From NCBI RefSeq assembly GCF_014773545.1, contig NZ_SDDV01000002.1:62001-126000 (forward strand): a stretch of 64,000 bases of DNA, given 5' to 3'. The stretch comes from Hydrogenophaga sp. Lineage in GTDB: Bacteria; Pseudomonadota; Gammaproteobacteria; Burkholderiales; Burkholderiaceae_C. Under the pieces are notes generated by a model that made no database searches, had not been told where the DNA came from, and worked only from the letters and a program-made list of their open reading frames with translations. Shown in pieces: positions 10,134 through 21,017 of the stretch (positions within the stretch are counted from its first letter, which is position 1; the number at the start of each line of letters is the position of its first letter). A program made the position numbers and the translations under genes.

Positions 10134-11701
10134 AAGACCTACAGGCGCAACAGGTGTTGGTGCTCGGCCTGGGTCAATCCGGGCTGGCGATGGCACGCTG
10201 GTGCCTGCGCCACGGCGCGCGCGTGACGGTGGCCGACACCCGCGAGTCGGCGCCGCAGCGCGCTGCCCTGCAAGCCGATTGCCCGCAGGCCGATTTCGTG
10301 GCCGGCCCGTTCGACGACTCGCTGCTTGCGCGCGCGCGCTGGACCTTGATCGCACGCAGCCCTGGGCTGGCACCGGCGCAACTGCAAACCGTGTTCGACT
10401 GGGCGCGCGCGCACAGTGTCAGCGTGGTCACAGAGCTCGACTTGTTTGCCCAGGCCCTGGTCGAACTGGCGCAGCAGCCGGCGCAGCCGTACCGGCCCCA
10501 GGTGCTGGCCATCACCGGCACCAACGGCAAGACCACCGTGACTTCGCTCACCGGCTTGTTGCTGCGTTGCGCCGGCCTGCGCGTGGCGCTGGCCGGTAAT
10601 ATTGGCCCCAATCTGCTCGACGTGCTGAGCGCTGCGCAGGCAGCGCAGCCAGCCGCACTGCCCGAGGTCTGGGTGCTCGAACTCTCCAGCTTCCAGCTCG
10701 ACGGCACGGCAAACGGCGCCTGGGGCCAGATACCGACGGCGGCAGCGCTGCTCAACCTCAGTGAAGACCACCTGGACTGGCACGGCTCGCAGGCCGCCTA
10801 CACGCAGGCCAAGGCGGCCGTGTTCGGCCAGCAAGCGCTGATGGTACTCAACCGCGACGACGCCCGGGTGATGGCCTTGCAGCCCGCCATGCAAACGGTC
10901 AAGGTGGGCGCGCGCAAGCAGCAGCAGGCCGCTCGCGCGTTCCTCACTTTCGGCTTGGATCAGCCGCACCGCGCAGGCGACTGGGGCATTGAAGCCGCCC
11001 GCGGCATGGACTGGCTGGTGCGTGCGCAGGCGCAGCAGCAAACCCGCCCGAACGGCCGCCTGCAGGAAGGCACAGCCGCGCTGGAGTTGCAGCGCCTGAT
11101 GCCGGTTCAAGCGCTGCGCATTCGCGGGCGTCACAACGCCGCCAACGCGCTGGCCGCGCTGGCGCTGGCCAGCTCCACCGGCGCGGCACTCGGCCCGATG
11201 CTGCACGGCTTGCGCGAGTACCGTGGCGAGCCACATCGGGTCGAGCCGGTGGCGATCGTCAACCAGGTCGAATACTTCGACGACAGCAAGGGCACCAACG
11301 TCGGCGCCACGCTGGCAGCAGTGCGCGGCCTGGGTGCTGAGCGGCGGCTGGTAGTGATTTTGGGCGGTGACGGCAAGGGGCAAAACTTTCAAGCGCTGGC
11401 CGACGCACTGGCGCACCATGCGCGCGCAGTGTTGCTGATCGGGCGTGATGCAGCGCTGATCCGCTCCCAGTTGACCCAGGCGCTGGAGCAGGCGCAGATC
11501 CCCCTGTTCGACGCGGACAGCCTGCCCGCAGCGGTGCGGCTGGCCGCGCAGCAGGCGCACGCGGGCGACGCGGTGTTGCTCTCACCAGCCTGTGCCAGCC
11601 TGGACATGTTTGACAACTACGTGCACCGCGCGCGCGTGTTCGTCCAGGCCGTAACCGAACTGGCCGCCGCGCAGGGCCAGGCGCTGGAGGGCGCACCATG
11701 A
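10130..11701 (+). CDS. murD: UDP-MurNAc-L-alanine:D-glutamate ligase
   Basis: The 523-residue product has an N-terminal Rossmann fold ('[16 protein letters not shown]'), the ATP loop 'GTNGKTT' (Lys134), 'ELSSFQLDG' and 'YFDDSKGTN', as in MurD. It is about 80 residues longer than the E. coli enzyme; the surplus sits in the central domain (Gln/Ala-rich inserts around residues 255-320). The start ATG overlaps the mraY stop, and its own stop overlaps the ftsW start. Confidence 0.95.
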   Translation: MKDLQAQQVLVLGLGQSGLAMARWCLRHGARVTVADTRESAPQRAALQADCPQADFVAGPFDDSLLARARWTLIARSPGLAPAQLQTVFDWARAHSVSVVTELDLFAQALVELAQQPAQPYRPQVLAITGTNGKTTVTSLTGLLLRCAGLRVALAGNIGPNLLDVLSAAQAAQPAALPEVWVLELSSFQLDGTANGAWGQIPTAAALLNLSEDHLDWHGSQAAYTQAKAAVFGQQALMVLNRDDARVMALQPAMQTVKVGARKQQQAARAFLTFGLDQPHRAGDWGIEAARGMDWLVRAQAQQQTRPNGRLQEGTAALELQRLMPVQALRIRGRHNAANALAALALASSTGAALGPMLHGLREYRGEPHRVEPVAIVNQVEYFDDSKGTNVGATLAAVRGLGAERRLVVILGGDGKGQNFQALADALAHHARAVLLIGRDAALIRSQLTQALEQAQIPLFDADSLPAAVRLAAQQAHAGDAVLLSPACASLDMFDNYVHRARVFVQAVTELAAAQGQALEGAP

Positions 11702-12963
11702 CGCCCAGGCTGCGCGCCGCACTGGCCCGGCTGCTCGGGCGCGACCCGCACGCCCTGCTGGCTGCCGACGGTCTGCCGGTGCGGCTGTCGAGCCGCAGTG
11801 CCCGATCGGCGCAAACGCTGCCGCGGCGCCAGTTCGGCTTTGACCAGCCGCTGTTCTGGGTCGTGCTGGCGCTGCTGGGCTGGGGTTTGGTGATGGTGTA
11901 CTCGGCCACCATTGCGCTGCCTGATAACCCGCGCTTTGCCCACTTTGCGCACACCCACTTTGTGCTGCGCCACGGCATGGCCATCGGCATTGGATGCGCC
12001 GCCGCGTGGCTGGTGTTTCAATTCCCCATGCGGGCTTGGCAGCAATTGGCTGGCTGGTTGTTTGCCGGCGCCTTGCTGCTGCTGGTGCTGGTGCTGGTTC
12101 CCTTCATCGGCATCGAGGTCAACGGCGCGCGGCGCTGGATTCCGCTTGGGCTGATGAACTTTCAGCCGGCCGAGCTGGCCAAGCTGGCGGTGCTGATCTA
12201 CGCCGCCGACTACATGGTGCGCAAGATGGAGGTCAAAGAGCACTTCTTTCGCGCCGTGCTGCCGATGGCGGCGGCCGTCGGCGTGGTCGGCCTGCTGTTG
12301 CTGGCCCAGCCCGACATGGGCGCGTTCATGGTGATCGCGGTCATCGCCATGGGCATTCTGTTTCTCGGCGGCGTCAATGCACGCATGTTTTTCCTGATAG
12401 CGCTGGTGGTGGTGGCGGCGTTTGCGCTCATGATTTTTCTCAGCGACTGGCGGCGCGAGCGCATTTTTGCCTACCTGGACCCCTGGAGCGCGGAGCACGT
12501 GCTGGGCAAGGGCTACCAGCTCACGCACGCGCTGATCGCGTTCGGACGCGGTGAAATCTTTGGCGTCGGACTGGGCGGCAGCGTGGAGAAGCTGCACTGG
12601 CTGCCCGAAGCCCACACCGACTTCTTGCTGGCCGTGATCGGCGAGGAATTCGGCCTGCTCGGCGTGCTGTTGCTGATTGGCCTGTTCCTGTGGCTGACGC
12701 GCCGCATCATGCACATCGGTCGCCAGGCGATCGCGCTCGACCAGGTGTTTGCCGGCCTGGCGGCGCAGGGCGTGGGCCTGTGGCTAGGCTTCCAGGCCTT
12801 CATCAACATCGGCGTCAACCTCGGCGCCTTGCCCACCAAGGGGCTGACGCTGCCTTTCATGAGCTACGGCGGCTCCGCCATCTTGCTCAACCTGATCGCC
12901 ATCGCCATTGTTTTGCGAGTGGATTATGAAAACCGCGAATTGATGAGAGGGGCGCGCAAATGA
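11698..12963 (+). CDS. ftsW: Septal peptidoglycan glycosyltransferase FtsW
   Basis: SEDS-family membrane protein of 421 residues with ten predicted helices after a cytoplasmic N-terminal tail of about 50 residues. Motifs include '[14 protein letters not shown]', '[10 protein letters not shown]', '[18 protein letters not shown]', '[15 protein letters not shown]' and '[13 protein letters not shown]'. It polymerises septal glycan with FtsI. The last residues 'LMRGARK' are encoded by a 21-base segment that recurs 83 bases downstream, directly in front of murG. Confidence 0.96.
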   Translation: MTPRLRAALARLLGRDPHALLAADGLPVRLSSRSARSAQTLPRRQFGFDQPLFWVVLALLGWGLVMVYSATIALPDNPRFAHFAHTHFVLRHGMAIGIGCAAAWLVFQFPMRAWQQLAGWLFAGALLLLVLVLVPFIGIEVNGARRWIPLGLMNFQPAELAKLAVLIYAADYMVRKMEVKEHFFRAVLPMAAAVGVVGLLLLAQPDMGAFMVIAVIAMGILFLGGVNARMFFLIALVVVAAFALMIFLSDWRRERIFAYLDPWSAEHVLGKGYQLTHALIAFGRGEIFGVGLGGSVEKLHWLPEAHTDFLLAVIGEEFGLLGVLLLIGLFLWLTRRIMHIGRQAIALDQVFAGLAAQGVGLWLGFQAFINIGVNLGALPTKGLTLPFMSYGGSAILLNLIAIAIVLRVDYENRELMRGARK

Positions 12964-13046
12964 CGAGGTTTTGCCAAAACCGCGAGGCAGGCGCGCAGCG
13001 GCTGCGGCTGCGGTACGCAGCACGCATGAGAGGGGCGCGTAAATGA
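12943..13046 (+). repeat. 21-bp direct repeat at the ftsW end and murG start
   Basis: Copies at 12943-12963 and 13026-13046 differ by a single base (a C/T change). Each encodes MRGARK followed by a stop overlapping an ATG. The intervening 62 bases contain further partial matches to the ftsW tail. Confidence 0.8.
12960..13046 (+). CDS. 28-codon ORF bridging ftsW and murG, from a local duplication
   Basis: An ATG overlapping the ftsW stop (ATGA) opens a 28-codon frame that ends 'MRGARK' with a stop overlapping the murG start (ATGA again). Its last 7 codons repeat the end of ftsW (12943-12963 versus 13026-13046, one mismatch in 21 bases), and TTTTGC and AAAACCGCGA from the ftsW tail recur further up. 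It thus looks like a decayed tandem duplicate of the ftsW 3' end. Whether the peptide matters is unknown; it would at least keep ribosomes moving from ftsW into murG. Confidence 0.4.
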   Translation: MTRFCQNREAGAQRLRLRYAARMRGARK

Positions 13047-14122
13047 AACCGCAGCCCTGCGCGCTCATCATGGCCGGCGGCACCGGCGGCCATATTTTTC
13101 CTGGGCTGGCGCTGGCGCAGGCGCTGCGCGAGCGCGGCTGGCGCGTGCACTGGCTGGGTGCGCCCGCCAGCATGGAAAGCCGACTGGTGCCGCCGCACGG
13201 TTTTGCGCTGGAGACGATTGACTTTGGCGGTGTGCGCGGCAAAGGCTTGCTCACGCTGCCGCTGCTGCCGCTGCGCTTGCTGCGCGCCTTCTGGCAAGCG
13301 CTGCGGGTGGTGCGGCGCGTCCAGCCCGACGTGCTGGTGGGCCTGGGCGGCTACATCAGTTTTCCGGGCGCGATGATGGGCACGCTGCTGGGCAAGCCGC
13401 TGCTGCTGCACGAGCAAAACGCCGTCGCCGGTCTGGCCAACCGCGTGCTGGCCGAGCTGGCAGACCGGGTCTTCAGCGCTTTTCCGAACGTGTTGAAGAA
13501 CGCCGAGTGGGTCGGCAACCCCTTGCGGGTCGAATTTCTGCGCCAACCCGGCCCCGTGCAGCGTTTCGCTGGGCGCAGCGGCCCGCTGCGCCTGCTGGTG
13601 TTGGGCGGCAGCCTGGGCGCCAAAGCACTCAACGACACCGTGCCGCAGGCGCTGGCGCTGCTGCCGCAAGCGCAGCGGCCGCAGGTGGTGCACCAAAGCG
13701 GCGCGCAGCACATCGACGCGCTGCGCGCCAGCTACGCCGCCGCCGGTGTGCAGGCCGAGCTCACGCCCTTTATCGACGACACGGCGAGCGCCTTTGCCGA
13801 CGCCGATCTGATCGTCTGCCGCGCCGGCGCCAGCAGCGTGACCGAGATAGCCGCCATTGGCGCTGCCGCGCTGCTGGTGCCGTTTACGCATGCGGTGGAC
13901 GACCACCAGACCCGCAACGCGCAATTTCTCAGTCGAAGCGGCGCGGCCTGGCTGCTGCCGCAGTCGGAATTGACCCCGCAAGCGCTGGCGCTGCGGCTGC
14001 AAAGTGTGCAGCGAGAAACCCTGTTGGCCGTGGCCTGCAAGGCCAAGCAAATGGAAAAAACAAACGCAAGCGCCGCCCTGGTGGCGGCCTGTGAAACCCT
14101 GGCGAAGGTGAAATCCCCATGA
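13043..14122 (+). CDS. murG: UDP-GlcNAc:lipid I N-acetylglucosaminyltransferase
   Basis: The 359-residue GT-B enzyme makes lipid II at the inner face of the membrane. The first Gly-rich loop '[10 protein letters not shown]' (residues 12-21), '[10 protein letters not shown]', '[12 protein letters not shown]', '[14 protein letters not shown]' and '[15 protein letters not shown]' are all MurG motifs. The start is fixed by the conserved N-terminus close to the Gly-rich loop. It overlaps murC by four bases. Confidence 0.96.
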   Translation: MKPQPCALIMAGGTGGHIFPGLALAQALRERGWRVHWLGAPASMESRLVPPHGFALETIDFGGVRGKGLLTLPLLPLRLLRAFWQALRVVRRVQPDVLVGLGGYISFPGAMMGTLLGKPLLLHEQNAVAGLANRVLAELADRVFSAFPNVLKNAEWVGNPLRVEFLRQPGPVQRFAGRSGPLRLLVLGGSLGAKALNDTVPQALALLPQAQRPQVVHQSGAQHIDALRASYAAAGVQAELTPFIDDTASAFADADLIVCRAGASSVTEIAAIGAAALLVPFTHAVDDHQTRNAQFLSRSGAAWLLPQSELTPQALALRLQSVQRETLLAVACKAKQMEKTNASAALVAACETLAKVKSP

Positions 14123-15528
14123 AGCACGCGATTCGACACATTCACTTCGTTGGCATTGGCGGCGCCGGCATGAGCGGCATTGCCGAGGTGCTGCTCAACC
14201 AGGGCTTTCGCATCACCGGCAGCGACCTGTGCGAGAGCAGCGCCACGCGCCGCCTGGTCGCACTCGGGGCCCAGGTGTTCTGCGGCCATGACGCCAAATA
14301 CATGGAAGGCGCTGACGCCATCGTCACGTCGACGGCGGTCAAGGCAGACAACCCGGAAGTGCTGGCCGCGCACCTGCGCTTGCTGCCGGTGGTGCCGCGC
14401 GCGGTGATGCTGGCCGAGCTGATGCGAATGAAAAAAGGCATCGCGATTGCCGGCACGCACGGCAAGACCACCACCACCAGCCTGGTCACCAGCGTGCTGG
14501 CGGCTGCGCAGTTGGATCCGACCTTCGTGATCGGCGGACGACTCAACAGCGTGGGCGCCAATGCCCGGCTGGGCTCGGGCGAATACATCGTGGTCGAGGC
14601 CGACGAGTCGGACGCTTCCTTCCTGAATTTGTTGCCGGTGCTGTCGGTGGTGACCAACATCGACGCCGACCACATGGACACCTACGGCCACGACTTCTCT
14701 CGCCTGAAGGCGGCGTTCCTTGAGTTCTTGCACCGCATGCCGTTCTACGGGGCGGCGGTGGTGTGCGTGGACGACCCGGTGCTGCGCGACATCCTGCCGC
14801 AGATTGCGCGTCCGATCACCAGCTACGGTTTTGCCGAAGATGCCCAGGTGTGCGCCCTTGACGTGCGGGCACAGGGTGCGCAGATGCGGTTTCGGGTGCT
14901 GCGGCGCAACGGCGTCGAGCTGCCAGACCTCGACGTGTTGCTCAACCTGCCGGGCCGCCACAACGTGCAAAACGCGCTGGCCGCGATTGCCGTTGCGGTC
15001 GAGCTGGGCGTGCCAGACGCCGCTGTGCTGCAGGCACTGGCCGAATTCAAGGGCGTTGGCCGCCGTTTTCAACGCCATGGTGAGGCCGCCTTGCCCGGCG
15101 GCGGTCATTGCACCTTGATCGACGACTACGGCCACCACCCGGTGGAGCTGGCGGCCACGCTGGCGGCCGCGCGCGGGGCATTTCCAGGGCGCCGGCTGCT
15201 GCTGGTGTTCCAGCCGCACCGCTACAGCCGCACGCGTGACTGTTTCGAAGACTTTGTCAAAGTGATGGGCCAGGCTGATGCGCTGCTGCTGGCCGAGGTT
15301 TACGCCGCCGGCGAGGCGCCCATCGTTGCCGCCGATAGCCGCTCGCTGGCGCGTGCGCTGCGCGTGGCGGGTCGGGTCGAGCCGGTGTTCGTGGACGACA
15401 TGGCCGCCATGCCGCAGGCCATTTTGGACAACGCGCGCGCCGACGACGTGGTGCTGTGCATGGGGGCGGGATCGATTGGTGCGGTGGCCGCACAGGTGGC
15501 CGAATTGACGCGGGAGACCAGGGCATGA
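14119..15528 (+). CDS. murC: UDP-N-acetylmuramate:L-alanine ligase
   Basis: The 469-residue Mur ligase adds L-alanine, the first peptide residue, to UDP-MurNAc. An N-terminal '[18 protein letters not shown]' Rossmann motif, the ATP loop 'GTHGKTTT' (Lys116), '[11 protein letters not shown]' and '[10 protein letters not shown]' identify it. Its length is standard. It is coupled by ATGA to both murG and ddl. Confidence 0.97.
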   Translation: MKHAIRHIHFVGIGGAGMSGIAEVLLNQGFRITGSDLCESSATRRLVALGAQVFCGHDAKYMEGADAIVTSTAVKADNPEVLAAHLRLLPVVPRAVMLAELMRMKKGIAIAGTHGKTTTTSLVTSVLAAAQLDPTFVIGGRLNSVGANARLGSGEYIVVEADESDASFLNLLPVLSVVTNIDADHMDTYGHDFSRLKAAFLEFLHRMPFYGAAVVCVDDPVLRDILPQIARPITSYGFAEDAQVCALDVRAQGAQMRFRVLRRNGVELPDLDVLLNLPGRHNVQNALAAIAVAVELGVPDAAVLQALAEFKGVGRRFQRHGEAALPGGGHCTLIDDYGHHPVELAATLAAARGAFPGRRLLLVFQPHRYSRTRDCFEDFVKVMGQADALLLAEVYAAGEAPIVAADSRSLARALRVAGRVEPVFVDDMAAMPQAILDNARADDVVLCMGAGSIGAVAAQVAELTRETRA

Positions 15529-16499
15529 ATTCGAGTCAATCAAGCGGGGTCCAGGTGCGCTCGCTGGGCAAGGTGGCGGTGCTAATGGGCGGGCGTTCGG
15601 CCGAGCGAGAGATTTCGCTGCTCTCGGGCGCGGGCGTGCTGGCGGCCTTGCAGGGGCAAGGCGTCGATGCCCATGCCTTCGACCCGGCCGAGCGCGATCT
15701 GAGCGAGCTCAAACGCGAGCGCTTTGCGCGCTGCTTCATTGCGCTGCATGGCCGCTTTGGCGAGGACGGCACGGTGCAAGGCGCGCTCGAACTGCTGGGC
15801 ATTCCTTATACCGGCTCCGGCGTCATGGCCTCGGCGCTGGCGATGGACAAGCTCATGACCAAGCGCATCTGGCTGGCCGAGGGGCTGGCCACGCCGGCCT
15901 GGCGTCAGGTGCACAGCACCGCCCAGACCGAAGCGGCCTTCGCCGCGCTGGGCACGCCCATGATCGTCAAGCCGGTGCGCGAGGGCTCGACCATCGGCCT
16001 GAGCAAGGTGCTGGCGCGCGAGCAGTGCGCCGCTGCCTACGCGCTGGCGGCGCAGCAAGACCCGCAGGTCATGTGCGAGCAGTTCATCGCCGGCGACGAG
16101 GTCACCTGTGCGGTGCTGGGCGCGGGCGAGCAAGCGCGCACGCTGCCGGTGATTCGCATCGTTGCGCCCGACGGCAACTACGACTACCAGAACAAGTACT
16201 TCAGCGACGACACCCAATACCTGGTGCCCTGCGGGCTGCCGGCCGGCGAGGAAGAGCGCATCCAGGCGCTGGTGCTGCGCTCATATCAGGTGCTGGGCTG
16301 CCGCGGCTGGGCGCGCGCCGACGTGATGATAGACGCCGAGCGCAAACCCTGGCTGCTGGAGATCAACACCTCGCCCGGCATGACCGGCCATTCGCTGGTG
16401 CCGATGTCGGCGCGCGCAGCCGGCCTGTCTTACCCCGAGCTGTGTCTGCGCCTGTTGGTCAGCGCCACGCAGGACTACCCGGCCGTTGGCAAGGACTGA
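15525..16499 (+). CDS. ddlB: D-alanine:D-alanine ligase
   Basis: An ATP-grasp enzyme of 324 residues that makes the D-Ala-D-Ala dipeptide used by MurF. '[19 protein letters not shown]' near the N-terminus, '[14 protein letters not shown]', '[14 protein letters not shown]' and '[15 protein letters not shown]' are Ddl motifs. The start chosen is the ATG overlapping the murC stop, because the extra upstream codons lie inside murC. Presence in the dcw cluster between murC and ftsQ fits the DdlB position. Confidence 0.95.
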   Translation: MNSSQSSGVQVRSLGKVAVLMGGRSAEREISLLSGAGVLAALQGQGVDAHAFDPAERDLSELKRERFARCFIALHGRFGEDGTVQGALELLGIPYTGSGVMASALAMDKLMTKRIWLAEGLATPAWRQVHSTAQTEAAFAALGTPMIVKPVREGSTIGLSKVLAREQCAAAYALAAQQDPQVMCEQFIAGDEVTCAVLGAGEQARTLPVIRIVAPDGNYDYQNKYFSDDTQYLVPCGLPAGEEERIQALVLRSYQVLGCRGWARADVMIDAERKPWLLEINTSPGMTGHSLVPMSARAAGLSYPELCLRLLVSATQDYPAVGKD

Positions 16500-16510
16500 G
16501 CGCAGCACCC

Positions 16511-17305
16511 ATGGCCCAGAACGACTTGCCCCTGGATGTGCGGCTGATGACCGGCACCACGCACGCCCTGCTTGGGCTGTTGGTGTTCATGCTGGCGCTG
16601 GCGCTGGCGGCCTGGGCGGTGCGACACCCGGTCTGGGCCATCGAGTCCATCACGGTGCAGGGCGACGTGACGCAGCAAAGCGAGGTGGGCCTGCGCGCGC
16701 AACTGACGCAGCCGATGCGAACGCATCTGTCGGGCGGCCTGCTCGTGGTTGATTTGCAGCAGGTGCGCCAATGGTTCGAGTCGCTGCCCTGGGTGCGCCA
16801 GGCGCAGGTGCAGCGCGAGTTTCCGAACCGTCTGCTTGTCACGCTGCAGGAACATCAGGCGGTGGCCTGGTGGGGGCAGGCGGGGTCGGGCCAGTTGGTC
16901 GATCGCTACGGCGAAGTGTTTCAGGCCAGCCCGGACGACGACGCCGGGCTGCCGGAACTGGCCGGGCCGCTGGCGCAGTCAGCGGCCTTGTGGGTCTTGT
17001 ATCAAGCGCTCAGCGCTGAGTTGGAGCGGGTTGGCCTGGGGCTGGTGCGGCTGGAGTTGAGCGAGCGCGGCAACTGGAGCGCCGCCTTGCACACCGGTAC
17101 CCGCGTCGAGCTCGGTCGCGGCAACGCGCAGCAGTTGCAGGAGCGCACGCGCCGCTTTACGGCCACGCTGGCGCAACTGCCTGCGGGCTTCGTGCCAGCG
17201 CTGCAGACGGTTGATCTGCGCTACCCGAACGGCTACGCGCTGCGCGTGCGTGGCGTCACTACGGTGCAGCCGGTCGCCGGCGCTGACGCCGCGCGCACGC
17301 GCTAA
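16511..17305 (+). CDS. ftsQ: Cell division protein FtsQ
   Basis: A bitopic divisome protein of 264 residues: short cytoplasmic tail, one membrane helix at about residues 17-37, a POTRA domain starting 'WAIESITVQGDV', and a beta domain with 'WVRQAQVQREFPNRLLVTLQEHQAVAWW'. It bridges FtsA/FtsZ-side and periplasmic division proteins through FtsB-FtsL. The ATG at 16511, 11 bases after ddlB, is preferred; the frame is open upstream but within ddlB. Confidence 0.93.
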   Translation: MAQNDLPLDVRLMTGTTHALLGLLVFMLALALAAWAVRHPVWAIESITVQGDVTQQSEVGLRAQLTQPMRTHLSGGLLVVDLQQVRQWFESLPWVRQAQVQREFPNRLLVTLQEHQAVAWWGQAGSGQLVDRYGEVFQASPDDDAGLPELAGPLAQSAALWVLYQALSAELERVGLGLVRLELSERGNWSAALHTGTRVELGRGNAQQLQERTRRFTATLAQLPAGFVPALQTVDLRYPNGYALRVRGVTTVQPVAGADAARTR

Positions 17306-17318
17306 CAGGAGAACAAGC

Positions 17319-18548
17319 ATGCCCAAGGAATACAAGGATTTGGTGGTCGGACTCGACATCGGGTCGGCCAAGATCATGGTGGTGGTGGCCGAGGTGCTGC
17401 CGGGCGGCGAGCTCAAACTCGCCGGACTGGGGGTCGCGCCGAGTCAGGGCATCAAACGCGGCGTGGTGGTCAACATCGAAGCCACGGTGCACAGCATTCA
17501 GCAGGCACTCAAAGAAGCCGAGCTGATGGCCGACTGCCGCATCGCACGCGTCTACACCGGCATCACCGGCAGCCACATCCGTGGCATCAACTCCAGCGGC
17601 ATGGTGGCGATCAAGGACAGAGAGGTCACGCCGTCCGACGTCGCGCGTGTGATGGAGACCGCCAGGGCGATCAACATTTCGACCGACCAGCGCCTGCTGC
17701 TGGTCGAGCCGCAGGAGTTCGTGATCGACGGCCAGGAAGTCAAAGAGCCCATTGGCATGAGCGGGATCCGGCTCGAAGCCAAGGTGCACATCGTCACCGG
17801 CGCGCAAAGCGCAGCGGAAAACATACTCAAATGCGTGCGCCGCTGCGGCCTGGAGGTCGATCAGCTCATGCTCAACCCACTGGCTTCCAGCCTGTCGGTG
17901 CTCAGCAGCGACGAAAAAGAACTCGGCGTGGTGCTGCTCGACATTGGCGCTGGCACCACCGACGTGGCGATTTTTGCCGGTGGCGCGATTCGTCACACGG
18001 CGGTGATTCCGATTGCCGGCGACCTCATCACCAGCGACATTGCCATGGCTTTGCGCACGCCGACCAAGGACGCCGAGGACATCAAGGTCGAGAGCGGCTG
18101 CGCCAAACAGTTGTTGGCCGACCCGCAGCACCAGGTCGAGGTGCCGGGCCTGGGCGACCGCGGCCCGCGTCTGCTCGGGCGCCAGGCTCTGGCAGGCGTG
18201 ATCGAGCCGCGCGTGGAAGAAATATTCACCCTGGTGCAGCAGGTGGTGCGCGATTCCAAGTTTGAAGAGGTGTTGTCCTCCGGCGTAGTGCTCACCGGCG
18301 GCAGCTCAGTCATGCCTGGCATGGTCGAGCTGGCGGAAGACATTTTTCTCAAGCCGGCGCGCCGCGGCATCCCGACCTACACCAGCGCTCTGTGCGACAT
18401 GGTGGCGCAGACGCGCGCCGCCACCGTGATGGGCTTGCTGGAAGAGGCCCGGCTGGCACGTCTGCGCGGCCACAAAGTGGCCCGCCAGGCGGGTTCGATG
18501 CAAGGCGTGATTCAGCGTGCGAAAAACTGGTTTGTCGGGACTTTCTGA
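17319..18548 (+). CDS. ftsA: Cell division protein FtsA
   Basis: An actin-fold membrane tether of FtsZ with 409 residues. It begins 'KDLVVGLDIGSAKIMVVVAE' (phosphate 1 loop), has 'LLDIGAGTTDVAIFAGG' (phosphate 2), 'GVVLTGGSSVMPGMVELAE' (adenosine loop) and ends with the amphipathic membrane-targeting helix 'MQGVIQRAKNWFVGTF'. A good ribosome binding site (AGGAGAA) precedes the ATG at 17319. Confidence 0.97.
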   Translation: MPKEYKDLVVGLDIGSAKIMVVVAEVLPGGELKLAGLGVAPSQGIKRGVVVNIEATVHSIQQALKEAELMADCRIARVYTGITGSHIRGINSSGMVAIKDREVTPSDVARVMETARAINISTDQRLLLVEPQEFVIDGQEVKEPIGMSGIRLEAKVHIVTGAQSAAENILKCVRRCGLEVDQLMLNPLASSLSVLSSDEKELGVVLLDIGAGTTDVAIFAGGAIRHTAVIPIAGDLITSDIAMALRTPTKDAEDIKVESGCAKQLLADPQHQVEVPGLGDRGPRLLGRQALAGVIEPRVEEIFTLVQQVVRDSKFEEVLSSGVVLTGGSSVMPGMVELAEDIFLKPARRGIPTYTSALCDMVAQTRAATVMGLLEEARLARLRGHKVARQAGSMQGVIQRAKNWFVGTF

Positions 18549-18754
18549 TGCAACAGCCACAGCCGATGTCCTGTCAGATTTTCAGCCGTGCTGCGCCGGC
18601 GCGGCGCAGTCGCTGCGGCCGCGGGCCGCGGCATCGATGGCGTTTTGGCAGCGGCGGGTCCGGTTGACGGCTGAGAAGACGGACGTTTGGATGGGTTATC
18701 AAATTTGTAACAGCGCCCGCAACAGCAGGATCGCGGGCCCAACAGGAGAGCAAG

Positions 18755-19963
18755 ATGAGTATCGAAATAATTGAAGTGCAAGCGTTCAACCAAGGCACGC
18801 AGATCAAGGTGATCGGGGTGGGCGGCGGTGGCGGAAATGCGGTCGAACACATGGTGCTGCACGGCGTGCAGGGGGTGGAATTCATCTGCGCCAACACCGA
18901 CGCACAGTCGCTTGCTCGCAGCACCGCGCACAAGACGGTTCAGCTCGGCAGCAGCGGCCTGGGCGCGGGCAGCAAGCCCGACAAAGGCCGCGACGCTGCC
19001 GAGCAGGCGGTCGATGACATTCGCGCGGCCATTGCCGGCTCGCACATGCTGTTCATCACCGCCGGCCTGGGCGGCGGCACCGGCACCGGGGCGGCGCCCG
19101 TGATTGCCCGCGTGGCCAAGGAAATGGGCATCCTGACGGTGGGCGTGGTCACGAAGCCGTTTGAATGGGAGGGGGGCCGCCGCATGAGCAACGCCGACAG
19201 CGGGATGGCGGAGCTGCAGGCCAATGTGGATTCGCTGATTGTGGTGCTCAATGACAAGCTGCTCGAGGTGCTGGGCGACGACGTGACGCAGGACGAAGCC
19301 TTTGCGCGCGCCAACGACGTGCTCAAGAATGCCGTTGGCGGCATTGCCGAGATCATCAACGAGTACGGCAACGTCAACGTCGACTTCGAGGACGTGCGCA
19401 CCGTGATGGGCGAGCCGGGCAAGGCCATGATGGGGACGGCGCTGGCCAGCGGCCCGGATCGCGCGCGCATTGCCGCTGAACAGGCCGTGTGCTGCCCGCT
19501 GCTGGAAGGCGTTGACCTCTCGGGCGCCAAGGCGGTGCTGGTACTGATTACGGCGTCCCGTGCCAGCCTCAAGCTGAAAGAATCGGGTGAGGCGGTCAAC
19601 ACGGTCAAGGCCTACGCCGCGCCCGAAGCCAACATCATCTACGGCGCCGCTTACGACGACCAGATGGGCGACCAGATGCGCGTGACCGTGATTGCCACCG
19701 GCCTGTCACGTCAGGGCGAACGCCGCGCCGCGCCGCCGCTGCAAGTGCTGCGCACCGGCACCGATAACCAACCAATCGGTCTGGCCGGCATCAAGACGGC
19801 GTCGGCCGGCCCGGGTTCGGCCCAGCCCGACTACCATGCGATGACGATTCCCAGCGTCTGGCGCAGCAACCGCACCCAGGCAGCAGCCAAGGTCGACGCG
19901 CTGGCCTCTGGGGGTATGGACGATTTGGAGATTCCGGCCTTTTTGCGCAAGCAGGCCGATTGA
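18755..19963 (+). CDS. ftsZ: Cell division GTPase FtsZ
   Basis: The tubulin-like GTPase of 402 residues forms the Z ring. The tubulin signature GGGTGTG is at residues 106-112; 'IKVIGVGGGGGNAVEHM' is the first nucleotide loop, and the C-terminal FtsA/ZipA-binding peptide is 'DDLEIPAFLRKQAD'. The start has a strong AGGAG site. The preceding 206 bases after ftsA contain no gene; they may hold a separate ftsZ promoter but no convincing one was found. Confidence 0.98.
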   Translation: MSIEIIEVQAFNQGTQIKVIGVGGGGGNAVEHMVLHGVQGVEFICANTDAQSLARSTAHKTVQLGSSGLGAGSKPDKGRDAAEQAVDDIRAAIAGSHMLFITAGLGGGTGTGAAPVIARVAKEMGILTVGVVTKPFEWEGGRRMSNADSGMAELQANVDSLIVVLNDKLLEVLGDDVTQDEAFARANDVLKNAVGGIAEIINEYGNVNVDFEDVRTVMGEPGKAMMGTALASGPDRARIAAEQAVCCPLLEGVDLSGAKAVLVLITASRASLKLKESGEAVNTVKAYAAPEANIIYGAAYDDQMGDQMRVTVIATGLSRQGERRAAPPLQVLRTGTDNQPIGLAGIKTASAGPGSAQPDYHAMTIPSVWRSNRTQAAAKVDALASGGMDDLEIPAFLRKQAD

Positions 19964-20081
19964 TCCACCCGGCGCACATCCCGCATCCGAACAGACGGCG
20001 CGCGCTCACGCCGCCGGCCCTGCTGTGCGGGAACTAAGCCGCATGGCCGCGCCTTTGCAACTGAGTCCTTAGAATGAGTTC

Positions 20082-21002
20082 ATGCTCAAACAGCGCACCC
20101 TCAAAACATTGACGCGAGCGGTCGGCGTTGGCCTGCACAGCGGACAGCGGGTCGAGCTGACTTTGCGGCCGGCTGCGCCTGATACCGGCATCGTGTTCCG
20201 CCGCATCGATCTACCCGAGCCGGTCGAGATTGCCGTTCATGCGCAGGCCGTAACCGACACGCGCCTGGCCTCAACCATCTCCAGCGCGGGCGTCAAGGTG
20301 CATACCATCGAACACCTGATGAGCGCCTGCGCCGGCCTGGGCTTGGACAACCTATACGTAGACATCAGCGCAGAAGAAGTCCCCATTCTCGACGGATCGG
20401 CTGCTTCCTTCGTCTATTTGCTTCAAAGCGCGGGTATCGTGCTGCAAAACGCGCCCAAGCGCTTCATTCGCATCCTCCGGTCGGTGCAGGTGCGGTCTGG
20501 CGAGGGACGCGAACTGAAGTGGGCGCGGCTCGACCCTTACCACGGTTACAAGCTCAGCTTTGAAATCGAATTCGATCACCCGGCCGTGAATTCGACCGGT
20601 CAGCGGGTCGAGTTCGATCTCGGTAGCGGCAAATACGCGCGCGAAATCGCCCGCGCCCGCACCTTCGGCTTCACGCGCGACGTGGAAACGCTGCGCGCGC
20701 GCGGCCTAGCCCTGGGGGGCGGGCTGGACAATGCGATCGTGCTGGACGACTTCAAAGTCCTCAACGCCGACGGCCTGCGCTACCAGGACGAGTTCGTCAA
20801 GCACAAGATACTGGACGCGATGGGTGACCTCTACATTCTCGGCAAACCGCTGCTGGGCGCTTACAGCGCTTTTCGATCCGGCCATGCGCTCAACAACCAA
20901 TTGCTGCGCGCCTTGCTGCAACAGCCTGAGGCGTACGAACTGGTGAGCTTCGAACTGGAACAAGCACCGGCGGGCCTGGGTCAACTGGCCGCAGCCTGGT
21001 AG
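20082..21002 (+). CDS. lpxC: UDP-3-O-acyl-N-acetylglucosamine deacetylase
   Basis: The zinc enzyme of 306 residues catalyses the committed step of lipid A synthesis. The N-terminal '[20 protein letters not shown]', the zinc ligands His78 ('HTIEHLMSA'), His241 and Asp245 ('[10 protein letters not shown]'), and the catalytic Glu region '[12 protein letters not shown]' are visible. It follows ftsZ by 118 bases that hold no other gene. A TAGAAT at 20070-20075 resembles a -10 element but has no paired -35 at proper distance. Confidence 0.97.
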   Translation: MLKQRTLKTLTRAVGVGLHSGQRVELTLRPAAPDTGIVFRRIDLPEPVEIAVHAQAVTDTRLASTISSAGVKVHTIEHLMSACAGLGLDNLYVDISAEEVPILDGSAASFVYLLQSAGIVLQNAPKRFIRILRSVQVRSGEGRELKWARLDPYHGYKLSFEIEFDHPAVNSTGQRVEFDLGSGKYAREIARARTFGFTRDVETLRARGLALGGGLDNAIVLDDFKVLNADGLRYQDEFVKHKILDAMGDLYILGKPLLGAYSAFRSGHALNNQLLRALLQQPEAYELVSFELEQAPAGLGQLAAAW

Positions 21003-21017
21003 AGAGCAGCACCGCTC

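Noticed and set aside
13732-15543. A 603-codon minus-strand frame opposite murG and murC
   Set aside because: It is an antisense frame across two well-supported genes, without a recognisable domain.
20055-20075. A sigma-70 promoter directly before lpxC (TTGCAA and TAGAAT)
   Set aside because: The two hexamers are only 9 bases apart and the -10 would lie 6 bases before the start codon.
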